Positions 21,894 through 29,793 of a DNA stretch of 33,132 nucleotides are shown piece after piece. Source of the stretch: Parcubacteria group bacterium (GTDB taxonomy: Bacteria; Patescibacteriota; Minisyncoccia; Phycocordibacterales; 21-14-all-47-15); contig JACOYO010000001.1 in assembly GCA_016181845.1 (NCBI GenBank), positions 1 through 33,132 of the forward strand, in the 5' to 3' direction. A program made the position numbers and the translations under genes. Positions within the stretch are counted from its first letter, which is position 1. The number at the start of each line of letters is the position of its first letter. The notes below the pieces were generated by a model. The model saw only the letters and a list, made by a program, of their open reading frames with translations. It searched no databases and was not told where the DNA came from.

Positions 21894-22688
21894 TTATTCC
21901 TTTGGATTCTTTCGTACCACCCTATCGTTTTTAAGCGATTTTCCGAGTCCTTCATTTCTCGGAACGTCAATATTTTTCTGCGAAATTTCCGGATGGGTCT
22001 TCAGAAGTGCGATGTGTTTTTCATACCCGTCAGTGATATCGCTGTGTATGATGACAAACGACACCACTTCAAAATCTTCCGGATTATCCACCGTTAGCCG
22101 ATATTTTGCATTCACATTATTTTCAAGAGAAACAACTCCTTTCTTAAAAGAGGGGCTATTCCGCATATATAACGTCAGATGTTCTCTCTCTGAAGCAAGT
22201 CCTGCTTCTTCCGCAGACCGATTGAGTGCGTCTTTAGTAAAAATTTCTATTTCAGCCACTCCTTCCGGAAATGTTTCGTTGCCGAATTCTACCGACGGTC
22301 CGACATAGTCATAATCTCCTTTATTAAAATAATCAATGAAGCGGTCAATGAGTCCCGGGTCTACGAGCGGGCAATCGGCGGTCAATCTCATAATAGCGTC
22401 ATATTCCGGATATCTAAGCGCGCATTGATAAAATCGGTCTAACACGTCGTTTTCCGAACCGCGGAAACAAGAAACGCCAATCTTTTTGCATTCATGCTCT
22501 ATCGCGTCATTTTCTTTGCCGAGCGATGTGGCGAGAACAATCTGAATTTTATTTTTTGCCTGCCGGATTCTCCTCACCTGATACTCCAAAAGAGACATTC
22601 CATTTACTTCTTTCAGCACTTTTCCGGGAAGCCGTGTTGAGCCCATGCGTGCTTGTATAATGCAGAGAATAGCGTTTTCTTTTTTCAT
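21894..22688 (-). CDS. SpsF-type cytidylyltransferase, probable CMP-nonulosonate synthetase
   Basis: 264 residues from ATG 22688, chosen because the family signature CIIQARMGSTRLPGKVL then begins near residue 9; the frame is open 33 codons further up without conserved features. RLTADCPLVDPGLIDRFIDY and the following YVGPSVEFGNETFPEG block match the SpsF/NeuA-like nucleotidyltransferase fold. SpsF-family proteins in flagellin- or capsule-modification loci replace PseF/NeuA and use CTP to activate the nonulosonate. The C-terminus (about 225-264) is a short basic tail. It is the last gene of the large unit, after the class III aminotransferase. No classical NeuA/PseF is present in the window, so this gene is the best candidate for the activation step. 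Confidence 0.85.
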   Translation of the reverse strand: MKKENAILCIIQARMGSTRLPGKVLKEVNGMSLLEYQVRRIRQAKNKIQIVLATSLGKENDAIEHECKKIGVSCFRGSENDVLDRFYQCALRYPEYDAIMRLTADCPLVDPGLIDRFIDYFNKGDYDYVGPSVEFGNETFPEGVAEIEIFTKDALNRSAEEAGLASEREHLTLYMRNSPSFKKGVVSLENNVNAKYRLTVDNPEDFEVVSFVIIHSDITDGYEKHIALLKTHPEISQKNIDVPRNEGLGKSLKNDRVVRKNPKE

Positions 22689-22831
22689 GTTGGGATATAA
22701 ACTATGAAACTCTGTTGTGAGCAGAACATTGCGGAGCGTCGCAACGCGAGCATAGCATCCGCCATGGGCGGAATGCGTGTCTATCAAAAATTGATGATGA
22801 AGAAAGAGTTTCGCAATACATAGTAAATATA
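22689..22831 (-). other. Gap with GC-rich hairpin between aminotransferase and cytidylyltransferase genes
   Basis: 143 nt without a gene. It has a hairpin near its centre (GCATCCGCC / GGCGGAATGC, 22755-22776) and flanking GAAACTCT / AGAGTTTC arms. It lies inside the transcription unit, so the structure would be in the mRNA. Confidence 0.45.
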
Positions 22832-24169
22832 TTAATTAAGCCGCTGAAAACCGCTATGCGAAACCGGTCCTTTGAGCATCGCGCTCAATTTTTTTTCATC
22901 AATCGCCTTTTTTATCAGAGCAAATACTTCGTCAACCGCTTTCAGATATTTTTTAATATGAACAGCAGTATGGGCATACGAAAGCATAATGCTCGTTGAA
23001 GCAAGAAACCCGCGCGCAAGCATTTCTTGTGTGAAGAGCGTCTTGATAGTCTGACTGTCCACTCCGTGATTAAACGCAAGCGCAATGAGCGGGCTCGGAC
23101 CTAGAATAGTAAGCGCAATGCTATGCGCTTCTGCCCGCTCTTTTAATCCTTGTGCAAGCACCGCGGTTATCTTTTTTAAATATACGGGAACATTACATCG
23201 CTTCATTTTTTTTATTGCCGCGATTGCCGCAACGGGCCCCACGCGTTCCGACCAATAGGTGCTCGAGACGAATGTTTTTTGCGCCGTTTGCATGACTTCT
23301 TTTCTTCCGATGATGGCCGCCATCGGGAAACCGTTACTCATCGCCTTGGCAAACACCGCAATATCAGGATTGACTCCATAGGAAAGATGCGCTCCGCCGA
23401 CGTTTTTCCTCCAACCGATGCTAATTTCGTCAAAAACTAAAACAGCCCCGATTTTATCGGCAATCATGCGCACTTTTTTCAAAAAATCTTTTTCCTGTGG
23501 AGCATATTTCAAAGGCTCCATCGCGATGACGCCGATGTCTTTGTGTTTCGCCACAATTTTTTCCAATTCTTCAACGTGATTGTAATGAAACGGAAACATG
23601 GTCCCTTTGAGGCCGCGCGGAACACCTGCGGGCGCCAAGCCCGGCAACAAATGACCATCTAGATTTTTATCATTCGCGATATTGGCAGACAAATACCAAT
23701 CGGACCAGCCATGATAACCGCAAAAGGCAACTTTGTCTTTTCTGCTGTGAGCGCGGGCGACGCGTACTGCAATCGCCATCGCTTCCCCGCCGGTCCGCGC
23801 GTAGCGAACCATGCTTGCCCACGGATGAAGCGAGCAGAGAAGCTCCGCCAATTCCACTTCTTCCGGACAATTGAGCGTAGACATGGAGCCGTCCTGTATC
23901 GCTTTAATAACCGCCTTATTCACATCTGGGTCTGCATATCCCAAAATACAGCTCCCCACGCCCATAAGAGACATATCTATATATTTATTTCCGTCCAAGT
24001 CCCACACCTCCACTCCTTTTGCTTTTTTGTAATACGAAGGCCACTGGTCAGGCAAAAACATCTCAGAGCGTTTTGAGAGTAGCTGATTGCCTCCGGGAAT
24101 AATTTTTTTGGCGCGGTTCCACAAGGAAACCCCTTTTTTTGATGCTTTTATTTTTTTAGATTTTGCCAT
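22832..24169 (-). CDS. Class III aminotransferase, glutamate-1-semialdehyde aminomutase-like
   Basis: 445 residues. The PLP fold shows TGGEAM (126-131, phosphate loop), CGYHGWSDW (150-158), VFDEIS (245-250, D247 to the pyridine N) and FAKAMSNGFP (273-282, Schiff-base K275). It is related to HemL, but no other heme gene is nearby. HemL-like aminotransferases recur beside aldo/keto reductase and SpsF-type genes in nonulosonate loci, so an amino-sugar or amino-acid-like substituent is the likely product. Residues 1-12 are Lys-rich. Its start overlaps the 3' end of the aldo/keto reductase gene by 22 nt, showing tight coupling. ATG 24169 has no clear ribosome binding site. The substrate cannot be read from the sequence. 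Confidence 0.85.
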   Translation of the reverse strand: MAKSKKIKASKKGVSLWNRAKKIIPGGNQLLSKRSEMFLPDQWPSYYKKAKGVEVWDLDGNKYIDMSLMGVGSCILGYADPDVNKAVIKAIQDGSMSTLNCPEEVELAELLCSLHPWASMVRYARTGGEAMAIAVRVARAHSRKDKVAFCGYHGWSDWYLSANIANDKNLDGHLLPGLAPAGVPRGLKGTMFPFHYNHVEELEKIVAKHKDIGVIAMEPLKYAPQEKDFLKKVRMIADKIGAVLVFDEISIGWRKNVGGAHLSYGVNPDIAVFAKAMSNGFPMAAIIGRKEVMQTAQKTFVSSTYWSERVGPVAAIAAIKKMKRCNVPVYLKKITAVLAQGLKERAEAHSIALTILGPSPLIALAFNHGVDSQTIKTLFTQEMLARGFLASTSIMLSYAHTAVHIKKYLKAVDEVFALIKKAIDEKKLSAMLKGPVSHSGFQRLN

Positions 24170-25059
24170 ACGTGTGGGGAAATAATATTTTTATTTATAT
24201 CCATCGCGAGAAAAACATCTTTGATTTTTCTTAAGCACTCCTCATAATCTTTTAATTTCGTGACGGTATGAATGTGCTCTTCAAGCTGTTTTACGGTATC
24301 GACACCGATAACGACATAATCAATATTGCCATTGAAATAAGAAAACAGCAACGCCGCTTGTTGTCGCATAAAACCGTATTCTTTTAAAATTACATCAAGC
24401 TTTTGAATATAACTTGCGGCCCCTGCCAAATGTTTCGGAATCGCATCGATGTCCATAAGTAGCAGCCCCTGTAAAAACGCACTCCGCGCAAACACTTTGA
24501 TATGGTTTTTTTTTGTTAATGTAAAAAAATCCGTTTTATCCAGTCGCTGGTCAAAAATATTATACGGTATTTGTATGTAATCAATAGAACCGAGCGACGC
24601 GGCATACAGCGCGTCTTTTTCTTCATATATTGACACGCCGATATGTTTTACTATGCCGGTATCTTTCAGTATTTTTAAACCCATTATGATTTCCGGATTG
24701 TACATTCCCGAAGCATCGTGCAGTAAATACCCGTCAAGAATCGGTACGTGAAGCCGTCTCGCTGATTTTTCAGCTTCCTCTTGCATTACTGAAGCGACCC
24801 CTTGAACAAAATCTTCCGCGGTGAGCGGTCTCATTTTGGATACTACCGAGACACGTTTCTCCATCTGCCGCGATGCGATAAATTCACCAAGTACTTCTTC
24901 GGCATCGCCATAGAGCGATGCCGTATCAAACACGGTGATTCCGCTTTCAATCGCTTTATCCAAAATGGCAAACGCACTGTCTCGCGAAGGCTTTCCTGTT
25001 TTATTGTTGATTCCATACGGGAGCCCCAGCTGAACTGTTCCTAACGCTAATTTCATCAT
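24148..25059 (-). CDS. Aldo/keto reductase
   Basis: 303 residues, a single TIM-barrel domain. It opens KLALGTVQLGLPYGI, the form typical of reductases in sugar-modification loci. The catalytic tetrad is visible: D45 (VFDTAS), Y50 (LYGDAEE), K75 (VSKMRP) and H114 (LLHDAS). NAD(P)H-binding elements lie near the C-terminus (DYVVIGVDTVKQLEEHI). It starts at one of two consecutive ATGs (25059 or 25056) and overlaps the aminotransferase gene. As a pair, a reductase and a transaminase can interconvert keto, hydroxy and amino groups on a sugar or its substituent. A role in tailoring the nonulosonate is inferred from context. Confidence 0.88.
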   Translation of the reverse strand: MMKLALGTVQLGLPYGINNKTGKPSRDSAFAILDKAIESGITVFDTASLYGDAEEVLGEFIASRQMEKRVSVVSKMRPLTAEDFVQGVASVMQEEAEKSARRLHVPILDGYLLHDASGMYNPEIIMGLKILKDTGIVKHIGVSIYEEKDALYAASLGSIDYIQIPYNIFDQRLDKTDFFTLTKKNHIKVFARSAFLQGLLLMDIDAIPKHLAGAASYIQKLDVILKEYGFMRQQAALLFSYFNGNIDYVVIGVDTVKQLEEHIHTVTKLKDYEECLRKIKDVFLAMDINKNIISPHVWQNLKK

Positions 25060-25084
25060 GTTATTATTACATTACCATGGCAAA

Positions 25085-26149
25085 TCACGTTGCAATATGA
25101 TAACGCGTAACAAAAGTATTTATGTCTCTTTCAAACATATCGCGAGAAAAATATTTGATACCATGGAAACTTTGAACAAACTCTCCTGGGAAGCCTGTTT
25201 TAAAGAATGCGATATTTAATTCTTTTTTATCCGGGTAATAATTCATTTGCATTGAGGGGCTTGACGGTTGCCCAACGTTGATGCGCCGCACGCAAGCTTT
25301 TTTTAGGTATTCCATTTGCTTAAATAAAAGTGTGTGATAAAGAGGCAACGTATCATAATCCGGGTCATCCGCACTGGAAAAACCGAGTGCTTTATCAAAA
25401 GAATAATCAAAATAATAATAAGCTATATTTTTCTCTTTATGGGAAAGCCCTATGAGAACCGCATTTCCATTTTTGAGTTTTTCAAACTGGAGGTCAAAGG
25501 TTTCTTTAGGTCTCGTTACTCTGCCAGAGCACTTATGGTGCAACGCTCGATACTCTTCATGCAAATCGTATGATGGATTATCTTTATCAACGATAAATGT
25601 GCTGAAGTCTTTATCATCCAATATTTTTTTAATTTCACGCCTGATTCTCCTATGACAATTTTTTAATAAATCTTCAGAACTATTTGATGATTCTAAATTG
25701 ATTATGTGATTTATAAGTGAAGTATCTAAATAGTTATATTTAGTAAGGTAATTATATGTATATACTTCACTATCAAGTGGATCTATTGAGAACATAATTT
25801 TCTCAACATTTTCTTCTTTGGCTATTTTATCTATTATTGAAAAAATTTCTTTCTCTGTTGATTGATCGCAAAAAATCGGAGAAAAGACATAGTCTTTATT
25901 TGAGCTTGCTATGATGCTATTTTCTATTTTTTCAAGAGGAAAAAAAATGCATGCTTTTGGTTCATTATTTACCAGATATATAAAACTTTTATCACGATAT
26001 AATAATGAATTATTTCTAGATACAATGAGACTAAACTCAATGTTTTCTTTTAAGTATCGTGGTCCAACTTGTTTATGTTGTAAACAATACTTCCAATATT
26101 CCCAAAACATTTTCTCATTCTGGTCTTTAAATATAATTTGCACCGACAT
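25085..26149 (-). CDS. FemAB/BioF2-type GNAT acyltransferase
   Basis: 354 residues. Two GNAT-like halves are seen: an N-terminal half with SFIYLVNNEPKACIFF and IDKIAKEENVEKIMFSIDPL, and a C-terminal half with LLKNCHRRIRREIKKILDD, GNAVLIGLSHKEKNIAYYYF and VRRINVGQPSSPSMQM. This is the duplicated-GNAT pattern of FemAB and Acetyltransf_6 proteins, which transfer acyl or aminoacyl groups. It sits 8 nt after pseC, exactly where a PseH-type N-acetyltransferase would act, so it may supply that step or add a non-acetyl acyl group. It is visibly more AT-rich than its neighbours, especially 25600-26150, hinting at separate acquisition. The start at ATG 26149 is uncertain because no ribosome binding site is visible. 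Confidence 0.72.
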   Translation of the reverse strand: MSVQIIFKDQNEKMFWEYWKYCLQHKQVGPRYLKENIEFSLIVSRNNSLLYRDKSFIYLVNNEPKACIFFPLEKIENSIIASSNKDYVFSPIFCDQSTEKEIFSIIDKIAKEENVEKIMFSIDPLDSEVYTYNYLTKYNYLDTSLINHIINLESSNSSEDLLKNCHRRIRREIKKILDDKDFSTFIVDKDNPSYDLHEEYRALHHKCSGRVTRPKETFDLQFEKLKNGNAVLIGLSHKEKNIAYYYFDYSFDKALGFSSADDPDYDTLPLYHTLLFKQMEYLKKACVRRINVGQPSSPSMQMNYYPDKKELNIAFFKTGFPGEFVQSFHGIKYFSRDMFERDINTFVTRYHIAT

Positions 26150-26157
26150 AGAGCATG

Positions 26158-27261
26158 TTATTTATGGAAATATTGTTTAATCAGTCTTCCTATATATCCA
26201 ACTTCGAATTTAGTAAGCCTGGTATGGCACGGAAAGGTGATGCAGGAATCGTGGTAAACGTCCGTGTTATCTAATTGAATATTTTTATACCCATGCGCGC
26301 GATAATACGGATGCGAATATACCGCAGGATAATGAAAATTAACTCCGACGCCGTTTTTCAAAAGGTGCTTATAGAGCGGCAATTTCGTCTCTTGGTCTTT
26401 TACTCGTATCACGTAAATGTGCCATCCGTGGTAGTTCTTTGGCAATTCTTTTGGAAGAATAATATCATTCACCTCACCCAACATTTTTTCATACCAAGAA
26501 ACCACCTCGTGTCTTTTTTCAATAAAACGGTCAAGTTTTTTCAGCTGACTTTCCCCCAAAGCCGCCTGTATGTCGGTCATCCTATAATTGTGCCCCAAGC
26601 CGTGCATCACATTGAACCCATGCTCATCCTTGCGAATACCGTGGCTTCTAAAATGCAGGAGCTGTTCATAATATTTTTTATTATTGGTTAAGACTGCCCC
26701 ACCTTCGCCGGTTGTTATCGGTTTGACCGGGTGAAAACTAAAAACGGTCATGTCGCTTATGGAGCCGATTTTTTTGTTTTTGTATTTCGCACCGATAGCG
26801 TGGCACGCGTCTTCAATAACAACCAATTTGTGTTTTCGCGCGATTTTTAAAATAGAATCCATTTCACATGCATGACCCGCGAAATGGACCGGCACAATTG
26901 CTTTTGTTTTTGGTCGTATCAACGATTCGATTTTTGTTTCATCAATATTAAAAGTATCCAGTCGTATATCGCAAAAAACCGGTCGCGCGCCGACCGAAAG
27001 GAGCATGTTGCTTGTCGCGACAAACGTATTTGGTGTAGTAATAACTTCGTCTCCCTTTTTTAAACCCGCGGCAAGATACGCAAGATGCAATCCGGTCGTT
27101 CCGTTGGAAGTGACGACCGCATATTTAGCGCCGCAATAATCCGCAAGCGCTTGTTCAAACGACTTTACTGCCGGTCCCTGCGTAAGCCAATCGGAGCGTA
27201 AGACGTCCGCGACTGCTTTGATGTCATCTTTGTCTATGGATTGACGCCCATAAGGAATCAT
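26158..27261 (-). CDS. pseC: UDP-4-amino-4,6-dideoxy-N-acetyl-beta-L-altrosamine transaminase (PseC)
   Basis: 367 residues from ATG 27261, chosen because it makes an ATGA stop-start overlap with pseB; the ORF is open 17 codons further. It is a DegT/DnrJ/EryC1 aminotransferase with VTSNGTTGLHLAY (about 50-62), VVIEDACHAIGA (about 147-158, D151 to PLP) and FSFHPVKPITTGEGGAV (about 174-190, Schiff-base K180), the last near-identical to PseC. It transfers the amino group of glutamate to C4 of the PseB keto-sugar. Translational coupling to pseB and the gene order pseB-pseC are the classical arrangement. Specificity for the altro versus gluco series (PseC versus LegC or PglE) is inferred from partner genes. 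Confidence 0.93.
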   Translation of the reverse strand: MIPYGRQSIDKDDIKAVADVLRSDWLTQGPAVKSFEQALADYCGAKYAVVTSNGTTGLHLAYLAAGLKKGDEVITTPNTFVATSNMLLSVGARPVFCDIRLDTFNIDETKIESLIRPKTKAIVPVHFAGHACEMDSILKIARKHKLVVIEDACHAIGAKYKNKKIGSISDMTVFSFHPVKPITTGEGGAVLTNNKKYYEQLLHFRSHGIRKDEHGFNVMHGLGHNYRMTDIQAALGESQLKKLDRFIEKRHEVVSWYEKMLGEVNDIILPKELPKNYHGWHIYVIRVKDQETKLPLYKHLLKNGVGVNFHYPAVYSHPYYRAHGYKNIQLDNTDVYHDSCITFPCHTRLTKFEVGYIGRLIKQYFHK

Positions 27262-28295
27262 AAAGATTTTGATTCTTCGATAATTTTTAACAGCCCTTTC
27301 TTGGTAAGCCATTGGTCATTAGTATGACTGGCAAAAGAAAAACCGTGTTTGGTTTTTTTGCCCATATTCTGATATTTTTTGTAGACTCCTTTTTGAAAAT
27401 CCGGAAACTCGCTTAATATCACATAGTGGTTATCAAGCTCAACCGCGTGACGCGATTCGTCTTCCGTTAGCAATATCTCATGTAATTTTTCCCCAGGTCT
27501 GATACCGACAATTTCCTTCTCTATACCGGGAGTTAGCGCATCAAATAAATCGGAAACCTTCATGCTGTGTATTTTTGGTACAAAAATCTCTCCACCTTTC
27601 ATGTGAGATAGAGCAAATAAAACCAGCCCGAAACTATTTTCCAAACTTATCCAAAAACGTGTCATGTCCGGATGGGTTATTTGAACTTTTTTTATTTTAT
27701 TTTTCTCTTTATTGAGTATGTCCTCAACGACACTCCCCCTGCTACCGATGACATTGCCGTATCTGACGACAGATAGTGTGGTCGGCTGGTCAACGGTTCT
27801 GTCGGCAAAAAAATTGCCATTTACAAATAATTTTTCCGCGCAAAGTTTTGTGGCGCCGTAAAGATTGACCGGCTGGGCCGCTTTGTCGGTAGATATCAAG
27901 ACGACTTTCTCGACTCCTTGGTCAATGGCGGCATCAACAACATTTTGGCTCCCTAAGATATTGGTTTGTATCGCCTCAAACGGATTGTATTCCAATGTGG
28001 GGACTTGCTTTAACGCCGCGGCGTGTATCACGATATCAACAGTTCGAAACGCTTTCTGTAGACGCGATAAATCGCGTATATCGCCAAGAAAAAAAGAGAG
28101 CCGGTCATGGTCAAAATCTTCATGCATCGCCGCCAGCATTTGCGACTGTTTCAACTCGTCACGACTGAATACTATGACTTTCCTTGGTTTCGCATTTTGC
28201 AATAAGTGCTTCACAAAACCACGCCCAAAAGAACCGGTGCCGCCGGTAACCAAAATCGTCTTATTTTTTAAGAATGCTGTGGATGGAATAGGCAT
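27258..28295 (-). CDS. pseB: UDP-N-acetylglucosamine 4,6-dehydratase, inverting (PseB)
   Basis: 345 residues, an extended-type SDR. It has the NAD(P) motif ILVTGGTGSFGRGFVKHLL (14-32), SRDELKQSQM (43-52), GDIRDL (70-75), HAAALKQVP (90-98), the active site STDKAA (134-139, D136 and K137), YGATK (145-149) and the C-terminal GGEIFVPKIHSMKVSDL / IVGIRPGEKLHEIL blocks. These track H. pylori FlaA1/PseB closely along the whole length. The enzyme converts UDP-GlcNAc to the 4-keto-6-deoxy-L-arabino sugar, the committed step to pseudaminate. Its stop overlaps the pseC start by 4 nt. It starts at ATG 28295. Confidence 0.95.
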   Translation of the reverse strand: MPIPSTAFLKNKTILVTGGTGSFGRGFVKHLLQNAKPRKVIVFSRDELKQSQMLAAMHEDFDHDRLSFFLGDIRDLSRLQKAFRTVDIVIHAAALKQVPTLEYNPFEAIQTNILGSQNVVDAAIDQGVEKVVLISTDKAAQPVNLYGATKLCAEKLFVNGNFFADRTVDQPTTLSVVRYGNVIGSRGSVVEDILNKEKNKIKKVQITHPDMTRFWISLENSFGLVLFALSHMKGGEIFVPKIHSMKVSDLFDALTPGIEKEIVGIRPGEKLHEILLTEDESRHAVELDNHYVILSEFPDFQKGVYKKYQNMGKKTKHGFSFASHTNDQWLTKKGLLKIIEESKSL

Positions 28296-28330
28296 GCTGT
28301 AATTTTATAACTCATGACAGCGTATAACAC

Positions 28331-29782
28331 TTATGCGTATTTTTCAAGCTCCGAGAGAATTGCCTTTATACTATTGTCCATGCTTTTTCTTTCTTTGATA
28401 TTCAGCCTGCGGCACTGTATATCTTCGATAGTTTCATTCCCATGAAAAGACGCTTCATCAAGACTTTTTAGAAAATTGATTATGTCTTGTTCTTTTATTT
28501 GAATTCCCTTCTTAATCTCTTCAAGGACATTTTTGCATGATGAAACCCCATTTACTTTAAACACACCCGGGCAGTCCATATACCAGGGATAGCCAAAGAC
28601 GATTGTCGGCTTCCCGCGTATAAGCGCCTCAAACCCAGCGGTGCCGGTAACCGTAACAACCGCTTGAGCGTGGCGAATGAGGTCATAGTTATTGGTTTTA
28701 ATCGGTATTAAACGCACGTTGGTCAATCGCGCTATCCTCTTATAATACCCGCGGTAGCGTGAGCTAAAAAAATTCAAGCCGCGCGAAAACCATTGGGTCG
28801 GATGCTCTTTGACGTATAAAAGCCAATCTGGAGGCAAAGACGCAGATAAAATTTCAATCATCAAAATTTGGTCCGCAAATATATCACCAAGAGGATTTGT
28901 CGTACACTCCGGCTGATAATGAAGCGGGAGATAAACGAACTTTTGTTTCAAGTCCGCTTCTTTTTGCACGTGCTGATACTCTTGTTTGATATTCTCTTTA
29001 GAGATTTTTGTAATGGATGAGAGTATTTTTTCAAACAGCGTTCCGTCTTTGATGCTTCTCAAAATAATTTTTATTTTCAAAAGCACCACATTTGAAAAAG
29101 AATATAATTTTTTATCGTCTTTGATATATACCGGCGTGGGATCAAAAGATTCCTTCGTATGCAAACGATAATAATCTTGTAGGTCTTGACTCAAATGTTC
29201 CAAAGAAAAATGCTGTTCTTTGTTTTTTCTCCACGCCTTCTCAAGCGCCGCGCTCTTCTTCCATGAATCAACATACATAAGCATCCGGTCTCCGAGAGGC
29301 TCGCCAACGACCACACCGTCAAACATAATAACTTTGATGCCGAACAATTTTGCCAACGCGTATATAACATGGGTAAAAGCGGTATGCGGCAGAGAGGTTA
29401 AAAGGACGAGGTCCGGTTTATACTTTTGTATAACCCCATGCCAGTACGAAAGCATGTTGTAATAGAGATGCTTCCGTTCATCCACACACATCCAGTCGAG
29501 CTGCTTGTTCATCATGCCCAAAATCAAAGATTCCTCCTTGTGGAGCTTGCCTATGATGTCCTCGCCAACGGGTGGAAAATCAGACATGGAAAGCCCCGGG
29601 GCCGGTTGGCACAATCGCGCCGATTCGTAGGTTTGTACTATCATTCCTGGCATTTGTATATCTGGGTTCTTTTCAGTCCCGACCCAATACACCACCTGGT
29701 GCGATTTCTCTTCCATGGCGCTGATTAATTTTTTTGTTTTATAGTCGTCAAGAGTAGAACTCCATCCTAAAAGTATCTTCAT
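28331..29782 (-). CDS. Capsule polysaccharide synthesis (KpsS/LipB-like) glycosyltransferase
   Basis: 483 residues. The C-terminal half shows the capsule-synthesis pattern: YLPLHYQPE (284-292), YVKEHP (323-328), VRLIP (356-360), VVTVTGTAGFEALIRGKPTI (375-394) and FGYPWY. The N-terminal half has YKPDLVLLTSLPHTAFTHVIYALAKLFGIKV, a Rossmann-like acceptor domain. In E. coli KpsS and KpsC use CMP-Kdo; a transferase of this fold beside a CMP-nonulosonate pathway suggests a CMP-nonulosonate donor (inference). It lies 35 nt upstream of pseB and 11 nt after the ABC transporter. A divergent paralogue begins at 32034 on the plus strand. There is no membrane segment. ATG 29782 is the only reasonable start. 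Confidence 0.8.
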   Translation of the reverse strand: MKILLGWSSTLDDYKTKKLISAMEEKSHQVVYWVGTEKNPDIQMPGMIVQTYESARLCQPAPGLSMSDFPPVGEDIIGKLHKEESLILGMMNKQLDWMCVDERKHLYYNMLSYWHGVIQKYKPDLVLLTSLPHTAFTHVIYALAKLFGIKVIMFDGVVVGEPLGDRMLMYVDSWKKSAALEKAWRKNKEQHFSLEHLSQDLQDYYRLHTKESFDPTPVYIKDDKKLYSFSNVVLLKIKIILRSIKDGTLFEKILSSITKISKENIKQEYQHVQKEADLKQKFVYLPLHYQPECTTNPLGDIFADQILMIEILSASLPPDWLLYVKEHPTQWFSRGLNFFSSRYRGYYKRIARLTNVRLIPIKTNNYDLIRHAQAVVTVTGTAGFEALIRGKPTIVFGYPWYMDCPGVFKVNGVSSCKNVLEEIKKGIQIKEQDIINFLKSLDEASFHGNETIEDIQCRRLNIKERKSMDNSIKAILSELEKYA

Positions 29783-29793
29783 AAAAAAATAGG

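Noticed and set aside
21779-21970. Minus-strand 63-codon frame over the MITE end and the cytidylyltransferase 3' end
   Set aside because: It starts within a real gene and ends in a transposon terminal repeat, so it is a chance frame.
22832-24169. Calling the class III aminotransferase hemL for heme synthesis
   Set aside because: No other heme gene is near, and HemL-like aminotransferases are common in surface-sugar loci. The general name is safer.
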